Notes: generated by a model not told the origin, from the letters alone. A stretch of 64,000 nucleotides of DNA from Natronocella acetinitrilica (GCF_024170285.1 NZ_JALJXV010000004.1:1-64000), one strand, 5' to 3'; positions 7,915 through 19,213 are shown, numbered from the stretch's first letter. Translations and numbers: made by a program.

Positions 7915-8406
7915 TCAGGGCAAGCGAATCTCCAGGCTCAGCATGCCCGCGTCGAACTCGTTGCGGTTCTGGTATTCGGCCCGAATACGCGTAAGCGGGA
8001 AAACGCTCACGCTGCCACCTAGCGCGAACATTGCACCTTCCGTGTCGCCCCATTCATAGCCGGCGCGTCCATGGAAGTTCACCAATGGTAGCGTGGTCAG
8101 GGTTACCTGCAGCCCGGCATCGCCATTGCTGAGCCGATCCGTGTTGCCGTCGCCATCCTCGAAGCTGCCGGTGCGCGTGTAGCCACCCTCCAGTCCCAAC
8201 CGCAGCAATGCCGGGATCCGGATGAAGTCGTAACCACCGTAGAGTCGGTAGCCAAATCGCGAATCGTTGTCGACATCGTCGAAGTCGGTGTAGATACCGC
8301 CGATGCCGCCATAAAGGCCGGTGGCGCTGGCCATGCCGGGAGCGGCGACAAGCAGGGCAAGGGTCAGTGCCAAACTTGTGGGTAGGGAGTGACTGCGTCT
8401 GGTCAT
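7915..8406 (-). CDS. Small outer-membrane beta-barrel protein (YfaZ-like)
   Basis: A 163-aa exported protein. The signal peptide runs to about residue 28 (cleavage after GMASA). The mature part alternates hydrophobic and polar residues with many Gly and aromatic residues, such as TGLYGGIGGIYTDF and GYRLYGGYDFI, and ends in LSLEIRLP, fitting a small beta-barrel close to YfaZ-type outer-membrane proteins. The start is preceded by AGGAAGG. It lies downstream of the cbb3 accessory genes in the same direction (58 bp from the resB stop) but is probably a separate unit. Function beyond outer-membrane location cannot be inferred. Confidence 0.7.
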   Translation of the reverse strand: MTRRSHSLPTSLALTLALLVAAPGMASATGLYGGIGGIYTDFDDVDNDSRFGYRLYGGYDFIRIPALLRLGLEGGYTRTGSFEDGDGNTDRLSNGDAGLQVTLTTLPLVNFHGRAGYEWGDTEGAMFALGGSVSVFPLTRIRAEYQNRNEFDAGMLSLEIRLP

Positions 8407-8463
8407 GAGGCCTTCCTGATTCCGGGGTCAGCCTGCATCTTGCATCATCCGCTGGTGGGAACA

Positions 8464-10470
8464 CTACCTCCGTCGTCGTTCCACGACGCCGCCCAGGTGA
8501 TGCTCCAGGGCGTTCTGCAGGCGCTGGAAATGTTGCTGCTGGCCGATGGGATCTCGCGGGGACTGACCTGCGATTAGCACTCTGCATTGCCCGTCGGCGG
8601 TTGGCTCGATATGGCACCAGATACGCCGGAACTGCAGGAAGAACATGCAGATAATGCCGGCTATCAGGAGTATGAAGCCGGCGTAGACGATGGGTTGACC
8701 GGGTGCCCTGGTGATCTCGAGTCCGCTGGCCTGGATGTGATCGAAGTCCAGGAGCTGGATGAATACCGGTGCGCCATAGCCGCCAAGTGCCGGCACCGTG
8801 GAGGCAGCATGCTGAATAAATGCCGCGTCGGCCCCGGTGAGCGAGCGATTGGCATCATCCCCGGTGCGTGCCAGCGAGAGCCGATAGGCTTCGGTCAGGG
8901 TTTCCTGTACCAGGGCGTCTGACAGGGCAGACGGCATCGACGCGTCTGGAGCTGATCCCGAGCTCCCGGCATTGAGTCGCTGAACCAGGCGCTGCGCGGT
9001 CTCGGCCAGGGCCTGTTGCAGTGCTGGCGCCGAAAACTCCAGGTCCTCTGCCACCGTGGCTCCGGCTGCCGACGCTGCGCGGGCAAGGTCATCGCCGGTC
9101 AGTACGTCGACGAGGGCCATGAAGCGGGCGGGGCTGTCGTTCTGATCCGCGGGGATGTGCAGGTAACGGAACGGTTCCGACTCGCTGTGGCGCATGCCGC
9201 TGATGAAATAACGGCCGCCGTCCATGTCCACCGGTTGCATGGTGTTCTCGAATTCCAGGGTGCTGCCGGTGGCGTCGGTGATGCGATAGCGGTAACTGGG
9301 GCCGAGCTCTGCTGCCACATTGAATCCGCTCCTGCGGTCGTCGCCCAGTCGCGCATTGAATGGCTCAAGGTGGGTGAACTCCAGGGTGAGTGGTTGCTTG
9401 TCATCGTCCAGGCGTGTGCGTTCAAAGACACGGGCGGCTCCATCCTGCGCGGTGCTGCCGGATTGCAATGGCCACACCCGGTAGCGCAGGTGTGAACCGC
9501 CGTCGGTGAAACTGGACTGGTAGATGCGGTGATTGTCGTAGCTGAGCGGGCGATTCACGCTGATGGTCTCTCGAACCACCTCGCCGCCCGAGCGGGGCGT
9601 GATGGCCACATCGGTCTCGAACGAGCGGGGTTCGCCGTTGGCATAACGTTCGATGTGAAAACGCTCTACCGTGATTCGAAAGGGCAGATCCCGGATCAGA
9701 TACCCATCCCGGTAATGCAGCAGCACGGCGCTGGCAGCGGCGCCCTCCGGAATGGTGATTGAGCCCTTGAAGGCGCCAGGGCCAACACCGATCCGGCTCT
9801 CGGGCGCGATATTCCCGTGGGCCGGATTGCCAGTCGCCGGCTGTACGCTTCCCGTCCATCCGGCGATTCTCAGTGCCGGATTACTGTCCAGCAACCCACC
9901 GATACAGATCACCACCACCGCCAGGTGGGTCAGGATATAGCCGAGTCGATTGCCTCGGCCGGATAGTCCGGTGAGCAGGACCGGGTTGCCTTCCCCGCTT
10001 TCCCTGACCCGGTAGCCATGCTGCGACAGGACCGCCTTTGCCCGTGTCGCCAGTTCCGCGCCCGGGGCTTCAAGCTGCCACTCTCGATGGTGTTGCAGCG
10101 CGCGCAGCGAGGCTACCTGCTGGCGGCTACGGAAATTGCGCATCTGGCCTAGCACCACCGGCGTATGGCGATAGAGACAGACGCTGGTGGAGACCAGCAG
10201 GAACAGCAGTATGCCCAGAAACCAGGCGGCTCCGTAGACGTCGTACAGGCCCAGCCTGGCAAACATCTCGAACCAGAAAGGGCCGAGCTTGGCCAGGTAG
10301 TCCGGATAGGGCTGGTTCTGTTGCAGCACCGTCCCGATCACCGAGGCCAGCGCCAGGGCGACCAGCAGGATGATCGCCAGGTTCATGGAGCCGAGGAACT
10401 CCAGCAGGATGCGCCGCCGGGTCAGCCGGACATGGGACGCCCGGGATCTTGCCGGGAGGATGGCGCTCAT
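8464..10470 (-). CDS. resB: Cytochrome c biogenesis protein ResB (Ccs1 family)
   Basis: A 668-aa membrane protein. Transmembrane helices lie near residues 28-48, 78-100 and 170-190, followed by a large periplasmic domain of about 400 residues and a final helix near 600-620 (YAGFILLIAGIICMFFLQF), the classic ResB/Ccs1 layout. The third helix contains ILTHLAVVVICIGG, with the conserved His of the family. ResB works with CcsA/ResC to deliver and attach heme to apocytochromes c (System II). It overlaps the SafE-like gene by four bases, at the end of the cbb3 assembly operon. No ccsA partner is in this window, so whether a complete System II exists elsewhere is open. Confidence 0.92.
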   Translation of the reverse strand: MSAILPARSRASHVRLTRRRILLEFLGSMNLAIILLVALALASVIGTVLQQNQPYPDYLAKLGPFWFEMFARLGLYDVYGAAWFLGILLFLLVSTSVCLYRHTPVVLGQMRNFRSRQQVASLRALQHHREWQLEAPGAELATRAKAVLSQHGYRVRESGEGNPVLLTGLSGRGNRLGYILTHLAVVVICIGGLLDSNPALRIAGWTGSVQPATGNPAHGNIAPESRIGVGPGAFKGSITIPEGAAASAVLLHYRDGYLIRDLPFRITVERFHIERYANGEPRSFETDVAITPRSGGEVVRETISVNRPLSYDNHRIYQSSFTDGGSHLRYRVWPLQSGSTAQDGAARVFERTRLDDDKQPLTLEFTHLEPFNARLGDDRRSGFNVAAELGPSYRYRITDATGSTLEFENTMQPVDMDGGRYFISGMRHSESEPFRYLHIPADQNDSPARFMALVDVLTGDDLARAASAAGATVAEDLEFSAPALQQALAETAQRLVQRLNAGSSGSAPDASMPSALSDALVQETLTEAYRLSLARTGDDANRSLTGADAAFIQHAASTVPALGGYGAPVFIQLLDFDHIQASGLEITRAPGQPIVYAGFILLIAGIICMFFLQFRRIWCHIEPTADGQCRVLIAGQSPRDPIGQQQHFQRLQNALEHHLGGVVERRRR

Positions 10471-11189
10471 TCCGAGTGCGCCTCGTGATGGTCGTGGCCG
10501 CCGCCGTCAGCGAGGTGCAGTATCGGTACTGTCAGTGTCCAGAGCGCGAACACCAGAAGCAGGGCACCAAGAACGCGCCGTGGCCGGGTGCCCGTGAGCC
10601 AGCGGCGAAGCGTCTGGCCGAAGACGGTCAACCCGGTCATGGCGGGCATGGTGCCAAGGCCGAAGGCCAGCATCATGCCACCCCCGATCAGCGGATCACC
10701 GGATACCGCTGCCGCCAGCAGGACGGTATAGACCAGTCCGCAAGGAAGCCAGCCCCAGAGTGCGCCAAGGGCGAGAGCACCGCCCATGGAGCGCACTGGC
10801 AGCAGACGCCGCGCGATGGGACCCAGCACGCGCCAGATTCTTCCGCCGACAACCTCGATGCGGCGCAGGCCGGACCAGTCCAGCAGCAGGTGGGCAGCCA
10901 CCGCGAGCAGGATCAGACCGGTTGCGATTCGAAGCGCGGCACCCCACTCCGGCCGGGACAGACTGAACCCCAGCAGCCCCACCAATGATGCGAACAGCAC
11001 ACCCATGAGCGTGTAACTGCCGACGCGGCCGAGGTTGTAAGACGTTGCATACAGCAGGCGTGTGCCGGTGCGCTCGGTGCTGGTGGCGGCGCCCAGGCTA
11101 CCGGCGATGCCGCCGCACATGCCGAGGCAGTGGGTGCTGCCGGCAAGCCCGATGACAAGCGCCGCGACCAGTGTCAGTTCCGTGGTCAT
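10467..11189 (-). CDS. SafE/UreH-like sulfite exporter family membrane protein of the cco cluster
   Basis: A 240-aa polytopic membrane protein with about six helices. It has the N-terminal motif GSTHCLGMCGGIAGSL and a second-half motif WGWLPCGLVYTVL, both typical of the COG2836 group found beside cbb3 oxidase genes. Such proteins are suspected to move copper, sulfur or reducing equivalents for oxidase maturation; the transported species is not settled. The C-terminus ends in GGGHDHHEAHSE, a His-rich possible metal-binding tail. It overlaps both ccoS upstream and resB downstream by four bases, so the three are translationally coupled. Confidence 0.85.
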   Translation of the reverse strand: MTTELTLVAALVIGLAGSTHCLGMCGGIAGSLGAATSTERTGTRLLYATSYNLGRVGSYTLMGVLFASLVGLLGFSLSRPEWGAALRIATGLILLAVAAHLLLDWSGLRRIEVVGGRIWRVLGPIARRLLPVRSMGGALALGALWGWLPCGLVYTVLLAAAVSGDPLIGGGMMLAFGLGTMPAMTGLTVFGQTLRRWLTGTRPRRVLGALLLVFALWTLTVPILHLADGGGHDHHEAHSE

Positions 11190-11380
11190 TGCTGCTCGTC
11201 TTGATCCTTCGCCCTGGATTTGCGCTGCCGTTTCCGGTCGGTTTCCTCGTCTAGCAGGATCGAGTAGGCCGGTGAGTCAAGATCGTCGTACTGTCCGCTG
11301 CGCACCGCCCAGAAGAAGAACCAGATTCCCACGCCCAGCAGAATCAGGCTGATGGGGATGGACACGTAAATGATGTTCAT
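11186..11380 (-). CDS. ccoS: cbb3-type oxidase assembly protein CcoS
   Basis: A 64-aa protein with one N-terminal transmembrane helix (about residues 5-27, [17 protein letters not shown]), then [20 protein letters not shown], the signature of CcoS/FixS. The tail is basic and polar. CcoS is required to insert cofactors into CcoN, in concert with the copper ATPase CcoI. It overlaps ccoI upstream and the SafE-like gene downstream by four bases each. Confidence 0.95.
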   Translation of the reverse strand: MNIIYVSIPISLILLGVGIWFFFWAVRSGQYDDLDSPAYSILLDEETDRKRQRKSRAKDQDEQQ

Positions 11381-13848
11381 GCGCTGGACCCTCCCTGCAG
11401 AAGTTCGGGCGCCATCGACCGGGTGATGCCCCGGCGCTGACGGCGGGCCAGTCGTCGTGCGTTCAGCACCACGACCAGGGAACTGAGCGTCATGCCGATG
11501 GCGGCGAGCCAGGGCGGCACGAACCCCATGGCTGCCAGAGGCAGCATGGAAGCATTGTAGGTGGCCGACAGGGCGAGATTCTGGCGAATCACCCGCATGG
11601 TGCGCCGGGCACTGTCGAGCCCTGATACCAGCCGATCCAGCCGGCCGGCCAGCAGGATCATGGCGGCGCTGGTCTGGGCGAGGGCGGTGCCTTCGTTCAG
11701 GGCTGCGGAGACGTTGGCGCCGGCGAGTACCGGGGCGTCGTTGATACCGTCGCCCACCATCAGCACGGTCGCACCCGACGCCTGCAATTCACGCAGCCTC
11801 TCCAGCTTGTGTTCCGGGGTCATGCGTGCAGTCCAGCGGGCGATCCCTAGCCGTCTCGCCGCGTCGGCCACCGGTTCCGGCGCGTCGCCGCTGGCGATTT
11901 CCACCGTGATGCTGCGGGACTGCAACTGCGCGATGCTCTCCGCCGCCTCCGGTCGCAGGCGGTCAGCGACCCGGAATGCGGCCAGAGCGCTTTGGCTGTC
12001 GCCAAGCAGTATCCAGGCACCATCACCGAAGCGGGCGTCGACGGGCAGACCGGCATGTTCCAGCACCCAGTCCGGGCGACCGATTCGCAGGCGCCGTCCG
12101 TCCACCTCACCTTCGATGCCCGCGCCGCGGGTGCTCTGGGGTTGTTCCGCCGGTGTCGCGGCGCTGGCGGCCTTGAATGCCCGTGCGATGGGGTGCTCCG
12201 AATGCTGCTCCAGCGCGGCGGCAATCCCGGTGACCTGCTGCTCGGACAACTCACCCAGCACACGGGTCTCCACCACGCTGAGGCGGCCTTCGGTGAGGGT
12301 GCCGGTCTTGTCCAGCACCACGTGATTGACCCTGGCCAGTGTCTCTACCGCATCGGCGCGGGTGATGAGCAGGCCGTCGCCAGCCATGCGGTTGGTGCCG
12401 ACGGCCAGCGCGGTGGGTGTGGCAAGGGACAGGGCGCAGGGGCAGGTGGCCACCAGCATTGCCAGGGTGATGGGAAAGGCCAGTGCTGGATCCAGCTGCC
12501 ACCAGACGGCAAAGACCACGGCTGCTGCCAGCAGGACCACTGTGACGAAATACCGCGCCACCTGGTCTGCCAGGCGAGCGAAGGCGGGGCGTTGTGACTG
12601 GGCGCGACGGAGCAGGCGACCGATGTGGGACACCATGGTGTCCTGGCCGGTCTGCTCGATGCGAACATCGAGGCTGTCTTCAAGATTGACGCTACCACCC
12701 ACCACCCGATCGCCCGTGTTGCGCCGCTGCGGGTCGGATTCGCCGGTGAGCATGGATTCATCCACGCTGCTGTCGCCGCGCACGATCACCCCATCTGCGG
12801 GGATGGTGGCGCCGGGTCTAATCCGTACCCGGTCTCCCGGTTGCAGATCGCCGGACGGGACTTCCTCCTCTGTGCCATTGGCGGCCAGGCGCAGGGCGGT
12901 TGTGGGTACCAGCCGGGCAAGGGCGTCGGTGGTGGCGTTGGCCCGGTGGCGGGCCGCCATTTCCACGTAGCGGGCAATCAAAAGGAAAAACGTGAACATG
13001 GCGATGGAGTCGAAATAGACCTCCGGGCCGCCGAAAAATGTAATCCAGACACTGGCACTATAACCCGCGCCAATGGCCAGCGAGACGGGTACGTCCATGC
13101 CGGGGCGCAGGTTGCGCAGATCCCGGAACGCGCCGAGGAATATGGGCAGGGCGGCATACAGCACCACCGGCGTGGCCACCAGCATGCTCACCAGTCGCAG
13201 GAACTGCTCGTGACTCGCCTCCATGCCATAGTACTGGCCGAAGTAAAGGCCCACGGCGAACATCATGGCCTGCATCATGCCCAGCCCGGCGACGATGAGG
13301 CGGCGCATGGCGCCACGGCGCTCACGATTGGCCTGGGAGTCGGTGGCGTCGGCGAGCACGGGATGGGGGCGATAGCCCAGGCGGCCCATATGGGCCATCA
13401 CCCGACTCAGGGACACCGTGTCGGGATTCCAGCGCAATAGCGCCCGGCCAGTGGCCGGGTTGACGCGGATCTCGTCGACGCCATCGGCCCCGGTAAGGCT
13501 GCGCTCGATGAGCCAGCCGCAGGCCGCGCAGTAGAGTCCGTCTACCAGCAGGCTTGCTTCGCAGTGACCGTCCGGCGTGCTGTAGACGAACTCCTTTTGC
13601 ACCCGGGGCTCATCGAAGCTTGCATACAGGGTGGGCTCGGCAATGCCTGCGTCTTCGGGGCGACCGTTGGGTTCCGGGCGAAACTGATAAAAGGCGTCCA
13701 GCCCCGCACCAACGATGGTGCTGGCCACGGCATGGCAGCCATGGCAGCACACCGGCCTGGGCTCATCATCCACCGTGACGGTGAGATCGATATCCGATGG
13801 CACCGGCTCGCCGCAGTGGAAGCAGGTAATACCGGCCTCACGCTGCAT
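11377..13848 (-). CDS. ccoI: Copper-translocating P1B-type ATPase CcoI (FixI)
   Basis: Predicted 823 aa from ATG 13848, which overlaps the ccoH stop (TGATG). The N-terminus has a Cys-rich domain (CFHCGEPV near residue 9, CCHGCHAV near 34), then a heavy-metal-associated domain with C107xxC110. Catalytic landmarks follow: TGE at 368-370, the CPC metal-binding motif at 469-471 ([13 protein letters not shown]), the phosphorylated D513 in DKTGTLTE, and [10 protein letters not shown] near the C-terminus. It exports copper to the periplasm for cbb3 assembly rather than for detoxification. The frame extends to 13920 but starts inside ccoH without a ribosome-binding site. Confidence 0.96.
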   Translation of the reverse strand: MQREAGITCFHCGEPVPSDIDLTVTVDDEPRPVCCHGCHAVASTIVGAGLDAFYQFRPEPNGRPEDAGIAEPTLYASFDEPRVQKEFVYSTPDGHCEASLLVDGLYCAACGWLIERSLTGADGVDEIRVNPATGRALLRWNPDTVSLSRVMAHMGRLGYRPHPVLADATDSQANRERRGAMRRLIVAGLGMMQAMMFAVGLYFGQYYGMEASHEQFLRLVSMLVATPVVLYAALPIFLGAFRDLRNLRPGMDVPVSLAIGAGYSASVWITFFGGPEVYFDSIAMFTFFLLIARYVEMAARHRANATTDALARLVPTTALRLAANGTEEEVPSGDLQPGDRVRIRPGATIPADGVIVRGDSSVDESMLTGESDPQRRNTGDRVVGGSVNLEDSLDVRIEQTGQDTMVSHIGRLLRRAQSQRPAFARLADQVARYFVTVVLLAAAVVFAVWWQLDPALAFPITLAMLVATCPCALSLATPTALAVGTNRMAGDGLLITRADAVETLARVNHVVLDKTGTLTEGRLSVVETRVLGELSEQQVTGIAAALEQHSEHPIARAFKAASAATPAEQPQSTRGAGIEGEVDGRRLRIGRPDWVLEHAGLPVDARFGDGAWILLGDSQSALAAFRVADRLRPEAAESIAQLQSRSITVEIASGDAPEPVADAARRLGIARWTARMTPEHKLERLRELQASGATVLMVGDGINDAPVLAGANVSAALNEGTALAQTSAAMILLAGRLDRLVSGLDSARRTMRVIRQNLALSATYNASMLPLAAMGFVPPWLAAIGMTLSSLVVVLNARRLARRQRRGITRSMAPELLQGGSSA

Positions 13849-14357
13849 CACTGGCTCCGGGTGCGCGGCGAGAGCGACAGCTCGTCGGCGCTCTGGCCAA
13901 GCTCTTTCGCCAGCAGCCAACGGCCGTCATCAGGCTCCAGCCGGACGTACTGTCGTCCCTCTACCGGTCGCCTCGCATCGGCCCGGTACAGGCCGGTGCT
14001 GTCACGCTCCAGGGTCAGGGTCACGTCGCGATCTGCATGGGTCGGGTGGGAGAACAGCAACTGCAGCGTCTCGGGCATGTCGTCGAGCCCCTGCAGATTG
14101 ATCGTCACCAGTCCGGCTTCCCGGTCTACCACCAGCATGCCGTCCAGGCCCATGCTGACGGCGGCTCGTTCCCGGGCGTCGTCCTTGTGCAGGGCGCGGC
14201 CGGCCTGGGAGTAGTTATCCACCACCAGGCTGTCACCATAGAGAATCGCCGTGGTAAGCAGGCTCAGCCCCACGACGATGGAGGCCATGGGCGGAGCCAG
14301 CACAAACCAGAGCCAGAATTCCTTGTACCAGGGACGTGCAGGGGCCTGTTGTTCCAT
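13848..14357 (-). CDS. ccoH: cbb3 oxidase maturation protein CcoH (FixH)
   Basis: A 169-aa FixH-family protein with an N-terminal membrane helix (about residues 14-40, [20 protein letters not shown]) and the typical sequence [19 protein letters not shown] directly after it. A periplasmic beta-sandwich domain follows, with [12 protein letters not shown] and [20 protein letters not shown]. CcoH associates with the oxidase and stabilises its assembly. It begins 1 bp after the ccoG stop and overlaps ccoI. Confidence 0.93.
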   Translation of the reverse strand: MEQQAPARPWYKEFWLWFVLAPPMASIVVGLSLLTTAILYGDSLVVDNYSQAGRALHKDDARERAAVSMGLDGMLVVDREAGLVTINLQGLDDMPETLQLLFSHPTHADRDVTLTLERDSTGLYRADARRPVEGRQYVRLEPDDGRWLLAKELGQSADELSLSPRTRSQ

Positions 14358-14358
14358 G

Positions 14359-15756
14359 TCAGGGGCGTCCTTCTGCCGGGCCGTTGAAGCGGGCCGTGTT
14401 GACGGTGCGAATATCCGGGTTGTCGGTGGATTCCATGATCAGCCGGAACGGATTGCCGGCGCCGCTGACCGCATCCCGCGGCACTTGCACGCGGACAACG
14501 GCGGAATCGGTATCGCCGGGACCGACGCGAATCGGCTCGGATCGCGTCACCGCCTCAATGCCGGGGATGCCTTCCACTGTCAGCCGATACTCGTGGGCTA
14601 CCCGGTCCTTGTTGAGTATGCGCACGGTGTAGACATTTTCGATGGTGTCCCAGTCCACTTCACGATAGACCACATTGCGGTCTGCCAGGACCTCCACAGT
14701 CAGCGGCATGCGCTGGGTCAGGCTGAACAGGACGCCGCCGATGAGCGCCAGCAGCAGCACGCCATAAATCAGCACACGGGGGCGCAGCACGCGGGCCGGC
14801 TTGCCCTCCATGGCGTTTTCCGTGGAGTAGCGGATCAGTCCTCGGGGGTAGCTCATCTGGTCCATGACGGTGTCACAGGCGTCGATGCAGGCGGCGCAGG
14901 CAATGCACTCGTATTGCAGCCCCTTGCGAATGTCGATGCCCGTCGGGCAGGCCTGTACGCAGAGATTGCAGTCGATGCAGTCGCCAAGCCCTTTCTCCCG
15001 CGGATCAACGCTGCGGGAGCGGCCGCCCCGGGGTTCCCCCCGCGTCTCGTCGTAGGAAATGATCAGCGTGTTCTTGTCGAACATCGCGCTCTGGAAGCGG
15101 GCGTAGGGGCACATGTAAATGCACACCTGCTCACGCAGAAAGCCGGCGTTTCCCCAGGTGGCAAAGCCGTAGAACAGCAACCAGAAGGTCTGCCACGGGC
15201 CGAGGCTGAGCGTTGCTACCGCCCCGGACAGTTCCGTGATGGGGGTGAAGTAGCCGACGAAGGTAAAGCCCGTGAACAGGGCGAAGACCACCCAGAGCAC
15301 GTGCTTGCTGCCCCGTCGCAGGATCTTGCGCCGATTCCAGGGGGCCTTGTCGAGCTTGAGGCGTTGCTGACGGTTACCCTCGGTCCAGCGCTCCATCCAG
15401 ATGAACGCCTCGGTCCAGACCGTTTGCGGGCAGGCGTAACCGCACCACAGGCGACCGGCCAGGGCTGTGAAGAAAAACAGGGACAGGGCTGCAATGATCA
15501 GCAGCAGGGCGAGGTACACGAAATCCTGGGGCCAGAAGGTCAGGCCAAAGATGTGGAACTGCCGCGCCGGCAGATCGAACAGCACCGCCTGGCGACCGTC
15601 CCAGCGCAGCCAGGGCAGGCCGTAGAAGATACCGAGCAGCACCACCACCGCCAGGTTACGCAGGTTCTGGAAGATGCCCTTGACCTCGCGGGGGTGGATC
15701 TTCTCCCGCGCGACGTACATGCCGGCATCTTCGCTGTGCACCTGCTCTTCGCTCAT
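14359..15756 (-). CDS. ccoG: Cytochrome c oxidase accessory protein CcoG (FixG/RdxA)
   Basis: A 465-aa membrane iron-sulfur protein implicated in copper reduction for cbb3 assembly. Several helices occupy the first half, with the family motif LWCGYACPQTVW. Two ferredoxin-like clusters follow, CIDCNLCVQACPTGID and CIACAACIDACD, then a C-terminal Ig-like periplasmic domain. I set the start at ATG 15756, preceded by GGGAGA; the frame runs on to 15963 inside the preceding gene. The start overlaps the stop of the upstream small membrane protein gene by four bases. Confidence 0.95.
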   Translation of the reverse strand: MSEEQVHSEDAGMYVAREKIHPREVKGIFQNLRNLAVVVLLGIFYGLPWLRWDGRQAVLFDLPARQFHIFGLTFWPQDFVYLALLLIIAALSLFFFTALAGRLWCGYACPQTVWTEAFIWMERWTEGNRQQRLKLDKAPWNRRKILRRGSKHVLWVVFALFTGFTFVGYFTPITELSGAVATLSLGPWQTFWLLFYGFATWGNAGFLREQVCIYMCPYARFQSAMFDKNTLIISYDETRGEPRGGRSRSVDPREKGLGDCIDCNLCVQACPTGIDIRKGLQYECIACAACIDACDTVMDQMSYPRGLIRYSTENAMEGKPARVLRPRVLIYGVLLLALIGGVLFSLTQRMPLTVEVLADRNVVYREVDWDTIENVYTVRILNKDRVAHEYRLTVEGIPGIEAVTRSEPIRVGPGDTDSAVVRVQVPRDAVSGAGNPFRLIMESTDNPDIRTVNTARFNGPAEGRP

Positions 15757-16004
15757 GGCCGGTCTCCCGGGCGCGTGTCGGTGAGCAGAAAAGTGATCAG
15801 GCTGGAAGCAAGCCCCACACCCCAGAACATGAAGAACCCCAGGGTGTAGCCTGCCATGCGGCTGATCTCCCAGTCCGGCAGGGTCTGCATGTGCAGGGTG
15901 GCCGGGTCGATGGCGGCGAAGAACACCACGGACGCCGCCGCAGCCGTCAGGAACGACGGCCACAGCGTCCCGCCAATGCTGCGATAGAGGCGTTCCCTAT
16001 TCAT
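15753..16004 (-). CDS. Small two-helix membrane protein between ccoP and ccoG
   Basis: An 83-aa protein starting MNRERLYRSIGGTLWPSFL. Two transmembrane segments are visible (about residues 14-33 and 50-74), separated by a short loop containing HMQTLPDWEISR. I do not know a characterised name. It overlaps the end of ccoP by 8 bp and ccoG by 4 bp, and lacks a clear ribosome-binding site of its own, so it should be made by coupling to ccoP translation. The position suggests a subunit or assembly aid of the cbb3 oxidase. A longer frame to 16274 is only the antisense-shifted shadow of ccoP. Confidence 0.75.
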   Translation of the reverse strand: MNRERLYRSIGGTLWPSFLTAAAASVVFFAAIDPATLHMQTLPDWEISRMAGYTLGFFMFWGVGLASSLITFLLTDTRPGDRP

Positions 16005-16929
16005 CCGCGTTGTCCGCCGCAGCGTTCTCCCGTTCGTCCATCGACAGGCTGTAGACGTAGGCTGCGAGCAGGTGCACACGGTCTTCGCCGAGAAGATCCT
16101 TCTGCGCCGGCATGCGGCCGCGGCGGCCATCGCGGACCGACGTCCGGATTGCCTCAAGGCTGCCACCGTAGGTCCAGTTGCCGTCGGTGAGGTTGGGGGC
16201 TCCCATGGCGGTGTTGCCGCGTGCATCCGAACCGTGGCACGAGGCGCAAAGCGCCTGGAAGCGTTCGCGGCCACGGGTGACGAGATCCTCGGGTGCGCCG
16301 CGGCCGCTCAGGCTGAATACATAGGCTGAAACCTCGGTGACACCCTGCTCACCCAATGCCCGCCCCATGCCCGGCATGACGCCTGCACGCCCGTCGAGGA
16401 TCGACTTGTAGATCTGCTCAGGCTCGCCGCCCCACTGCCAGTCATTGTTGGCAATGTTGGGGAAACCGATGCGGCCGCCCCCGTCGGCACCATGGCAGAC
16501 GGCGCAGTTGTTGCCGAACAGGCGACGGCCGGTCTGCATTGCCTCGTCATGGGCGGCCAGGTCGGGGATGGACATCTCCGCGTATTGGGCGAAAAGCGGT
16601 GCCACCCGTTCCTCGACGGTGTCCACTTCCTCCTGCCAGGCGGTGTACTGCGACCAGCCCAGTACGCCCTTGAATCCGCCAAGACCCGGGTAGAGCACGA
16701 GGTAGATCAGCCCGAACACGATGGTGATATAGAACAGCCACAGCCACCACCGCGGCATGGGGTTGTTGTATTCCTGCAGGCCGTCCCATTCGTGCCCCGT
16801 GGTTTCATGGGATGCCGCCTCGCCGGGGCGTTTCTTCTCGGTCCAGCGGATCAGCCAGACACAGGCGAAGATGTTCGCCAGTGCGATGATCGTGATCCAC
16901 AGGCTCCAGAAACTCCAGAAGCTACTCAT
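15997..16929 (-). CDS. ccoP: cbb3-type cytochrome c oxidase subunit III, di-heme CcoP
   Basis: A 310-aa membrane-anchored di-heme cytochrome c. Two N-terminal helices (about residues 5-28 and 60-82) are followed by two c-type domains with C142xxC145H (CAVCH) and C228xxC231H (CASCH), and likely axial methionines in VMPGMGR and GRMPAQ. It passes electrons to CcoO. ATG 16929 is chosen because GAGGGA precedes it; a start at 16944 is also open. It overlaps ccoQ by 8 bp. Confidence 0.96.
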   Translation of the reverse strand: MSSFWSFWSLWITIIALANIFACVWLIRWTEKKRPGEAASHETTGHEWDGLQEYNNPMPRWWLWLFYITIVFGLIYLVLYPGLGGFKGVLGWSQYTAWQEEVDTVEERVAPLFAQYAEMSIPDLAAHDEAMQTGRRLFGNNCAVCHGADGGGRIGFPNIANNDWQWGGEPEQIYKSILDGRAGVMPGMGRALGEQGVTEVSAYVFSLSGRGAPEDLVTRGRERFQALCASCHGSDARGNTAMGAPNLTDGNWTYGGSLEAIRTSVRDGRRGRMPAQKDLLGEDRVHLLAAYVYSLSMDERENAAADNADE

Positions 16930-17101
16930 TTCCGCGTCCCTCACTCTGCCTTGCAGGCTTGTCCCGGTTCTCTTCCAGGGGCAACTGAGCCGCCTCGTCG
17001 AAACTCTGCTTACGCTTGCCGCTGTAGGCCCAGAACACGATCCCGCCGAAGAGGATCATCAGGACCAGGGTGATCAGGCCGTAAAAGGTGTTCACATCCA
17101 T
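16922..17101 (-). CDS. ccoQ: cbb3-type oxidase small subunit CcoQ
   Basis: A short gene of 60 codons (59 aa) that I translated by hand: MDVNTFYGLITLVLMILFGG begins the protein, continuing as a single membrane helix ending near residue 26 (IVFWAYSGKRK). A polar tail follows, ending RQSEGRGNE. Size, single helix, and position between ccoO and ccoP identify CcoQ, which stabilises the CcoNO-CcoP interaction. GAGGGGAGA lies upstream of the ATG. It begins 22 bp after ccoO and overlaps ccoP by 8 bp. Confidence 0.92.
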   Translation of the reverse strand: MDVNTFYGLITLVLMILFGGIVFWAYSGKRKQSFDEAAQLPLEENRDKPARQSEGRGNE

Positions 17102-17123
17102 TGCCAGAGATCTCCCCTCGCTG

Positions 17124-17735
17124 TCAGCGATTACGCTGAATGTTGGTTCCCAGGGACTGCAGGTAGGCGATCATCGCCTCCATTTCAGTCCGGCCATCGG
17201 TGGCCTCCACCGCTTCCTCGATCTGTTCGTCGGTGTAAGGCACGTTCAGCCAGCGCTGCTGAGCGCGCATGCGCCGGGCCACGGTCTCGCCGTTCAATGT
17301 GCGCTCGGCGAGCCAGGGGTAGCTGGGCATGTTGGATTCCGGTACCACGTCCCGCGGGTTGATGAGATGGATCTCGTGCCACAGATCGGTATAGCGGCCG
17401 CCTACCCGGGCCAGATCCGGCCCGGTGCGCTTCGAACCCCACTGGAAGGGTCGGTCATAGACGAATTCTCCGGCCAGCGAGTAGTGGCCGTAGCGCTCGG
17501 TCTCCGCACGGAAGGGGCGGATCATCTGCGAATGGCAGTTGTAGCAACCCTCCCGCACGTAGATGTCGCGCCCGGCGAACTCCAGTGGTCCGTAAGGCTC
17601 GATGCCCTCCAGCGGCTCGGTGGTCTCGGCGAGGAACAGCATGGGCACGATCTGCACCAGCCCCGCCACACTGATTACGGCGGCGATCAGCACTGCCATT
17701 AGCCCGATGTTCTTTTCAACGACTGAATGATTCAT
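17124..17735 (-). CDS. ccoO: cbb3-type cytochrome c oxidase subunit II, mono-heme CcoO
   Basis: A 203-aa mono-heme cytochrome c anchored by one helix (about residues 10-35). The heme-binding motif is C64xxC67H68 in [14 protein letters not shown], which is highly characteristic of CcoO/FixO, together with [13 protein letters not shown] and the probable axial Met in [10 protein letters not shown]. It hands electrons from CcoP to the CcoN active site. The start codon is 3 bp after ccoN, so the two are coupled. Confidence 0.97.
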   Translation of the reverse strand: MNHSVVEKNIGLMAVLIAAVISVAGLVQIVPMLFLAETTEPLEGIEPYGPLEFAGRDIYVREGCYNCHSQMIRPFRAETERYGHYSLAGEFVYDRPFQWGSKRTGPDLARVGGRYTDLWHEIHLINPRDVVPESNMPSYPWLAERTLNGETVARRMRAQQRWLNVPYTDEQIEEAVEATDGRTEMEAMIAYLQSLGTNIQRNR

Positions 17736-17738
17736 GGC

Positions 17739-19160
<1,422 letters not shown>

Positions 19161-19213
19161 GGAATCCTGTCCGTTTGCCGAGGAGGGATCACGCGTCAGC
19201 GGGTTCCATGGGG

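Noticed and set aside
10467-11189. Cytochrome biogenesis DsbD/CcdA assignment
   Set aside because: The MCGG and PCGLVY motifs fit the SafE/UreH-like group; no thioredoxin-type CxxC segment is present.
14251-15849. Long rightward open frame (532 codons) antisense to ccoG and ccoH
   Set aside because: It is a high-GC shadow: the opposite strand encodes complete, well-known CcoG and CcoH, and the antisense product has no domain or ribosome-binding site.
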